A stretch of DNA of 60,257 nt from CAJBLF01 sp964430205 (GTDB taxonomy: Bacteria; Patescibacteriota; Gracilibacteria; Absconditabacterales; Absconditicoccaceae), in the NCBI GenBank assembly GCA_964430205.1, contig CAYSER010000004.1, forward strand, positions 1-60,257, in the 5' to 3' direction. The translations under genes and the position numbers were made by a program. Shown here piece by piece: positions 59,981-60,257 of this stretch (position 1 is the stretch's first letter; each line of letters opens with the position of its first letter). Below the pieces are notes generated by a model, which worked only from the letters and a program-made list of their open reading frames with translations, was not told the DNA's origin and ran no database searches.

Positions 59981-60257
59981 TTATTGCTTGGCTGCATCAA
60001 ACAAAGCTTGTACCCCTGATGGTATCTCATATCTGCCTTCTTTGTAGAATCTTTCGGTCTCGATGACAAGATTCTTGATTGATGCATTGGTCTTTACGTC
60101 TCGGGGAGTGAATTTGCTCATGAGCGCATTGAGCTCGTTTAGAACTTTTTGAAGATTTGCTTTGGATTCATTTAATTTATTTGTTGATTCATTTAATTTA
60201 TCTGTTGATTCATTTAATTTATCTGTTGATTCATTTAATTTATCTGTTGATTCATTT
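59981..60257 (-). CDS. Partial coiled-coil protein with NESTDKL repeats
   Basis: The gene enters from beyond the window and ends in TAA (59983-59981). The visible 91 residues begin with the seven-residue repeat NESTDKL, four to five times, a regular heptad coiled coil. Then come NLQKVLNELNALMSKFTPRD and a C-terminus IPSGVQALFDAAKQ. The start is missing. The contig edge lies in the repeat. Function unknown. Confidence 0.6.
   Translation of the reverse strand, partial: NESTDKLNESTDKLNESTDKLNESTNKLNESKANLQKVLNELNALMSKFTPRDVKTNASIKNLVIETERFYKEGRYEIPSGVQALFDAAKQ
60165..60257. repeat. 21-bp tandem repeat coding for NESTDKL
   Basis: GATTCATTTAATTTATCTGTT repeated four times plus a partial copy up to the window edge. 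Confidence 0.9.

Noticed and set aside
59470..60257. CRISPR array
   Set aside because: The 21-bp repeats are contiguous with no spacers and are in frame with coding sequence.

Overview
The window is from a bacterium that reads UGA as glycine (translation table 25), which points to Candidate Phyla Radiation members of the Absconditabacteria (SR1) / Gracilibacteria group. Read with the standard code almost every housekeeping gene breaks into pieces; read with UGA=Gly and only UAA/UAG as stops, the pieces join into full-length proteins. UGA falls on invariant glycines: both glycines of the NadE SGGxDS loop (TGATGA at 24972-24977), the DnaA Walker A loop, the RsmA GQNFL motif, beta-CASP nuclease motifs, a Nudix box and a lipobox. 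All coordinates below use this code. The single tRNA seen is tRNA-Leu(GAG); the expected tRNA-Gly(UCA) lies elsewhere.

Layout. 0-5.4 kb (+): grpE, a YqeY-family gene, a VirB2-like pilin, rarA, and a tandemly duplicated membrane-anchor family ending in a DsbA-like oxidoreductase; a tRNA-Leu runs on the minus strand. 5.5-16.5 kb (-): a valyl-tRNA synthetase-like protein whose catalytic signatures are lost, a fibronectin/Ig-like surface protein, a beta-CASP nuclease, a MEMO-CapA fusion and a DUF3160-like lipoprotein. 16.7-22 kb: an orphan CHASE4 histidine kinase, small membrane proteins, a structured element with flanking inverted repeats, and MltG. 22-32.4 kb (mainly +): pyruvate phosphate dikinase, NadE, RsmA, a polysaccharide flippase and TsaD. 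32.6-44 kb: a PurM-like fusion, Nudix hydrolase, FKBP lipoprotein, a 1412-residue PKD-repeat surface protein, dCMP deaminase, PurA and GuaB. 44-60 kb: small unknown genes, a UPF0489 protein, HolB, pyruvoyl-dependent arginine decarboxylase, 3-methyladenine glycosylase, LysRS fused to an HD domain, a prepilin, a 384-bp-repeat surface protein, a SufD-like protein, a vWA/DUF4381-like pair, dnaA and coiled-coil proteins with 21-bp tandem repeats.

The gene set covers protein quality control (GrpE, FKBP, DsbA), translation and RNA modification (LysRS, TsaD, RsmA, beta-CASP nuclease), DNA maintenance (RarA, HolB, DnaA, glycosylase), nucleotide interconversion (PurA, GuaB, dCMP deaminase, Nudix) and a cell surface built from pilins, PKD/Ig proteins, lipoproteins and peptidoglycan enzymes. 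Only one purine de novo enzyme (PurM-like) is seen, so a scavenging or host-dependent life is plausible.

Two further themes stand out. Short AT-rich repeat families occur between genes and also in frame inside tsaD, rsmA, the glycosylase gene and the UPF0489 gene. Several genes (histidine kinase, PurM-like, PurA, GuaB, some small ones) contain no in-frame UGA although their neighbours use it often, which suggests later acquisition. Three N-runs mark assembly gaps; two can be resolved logically from flanking repeats. No stretch above about 300 bases lacks a gene.
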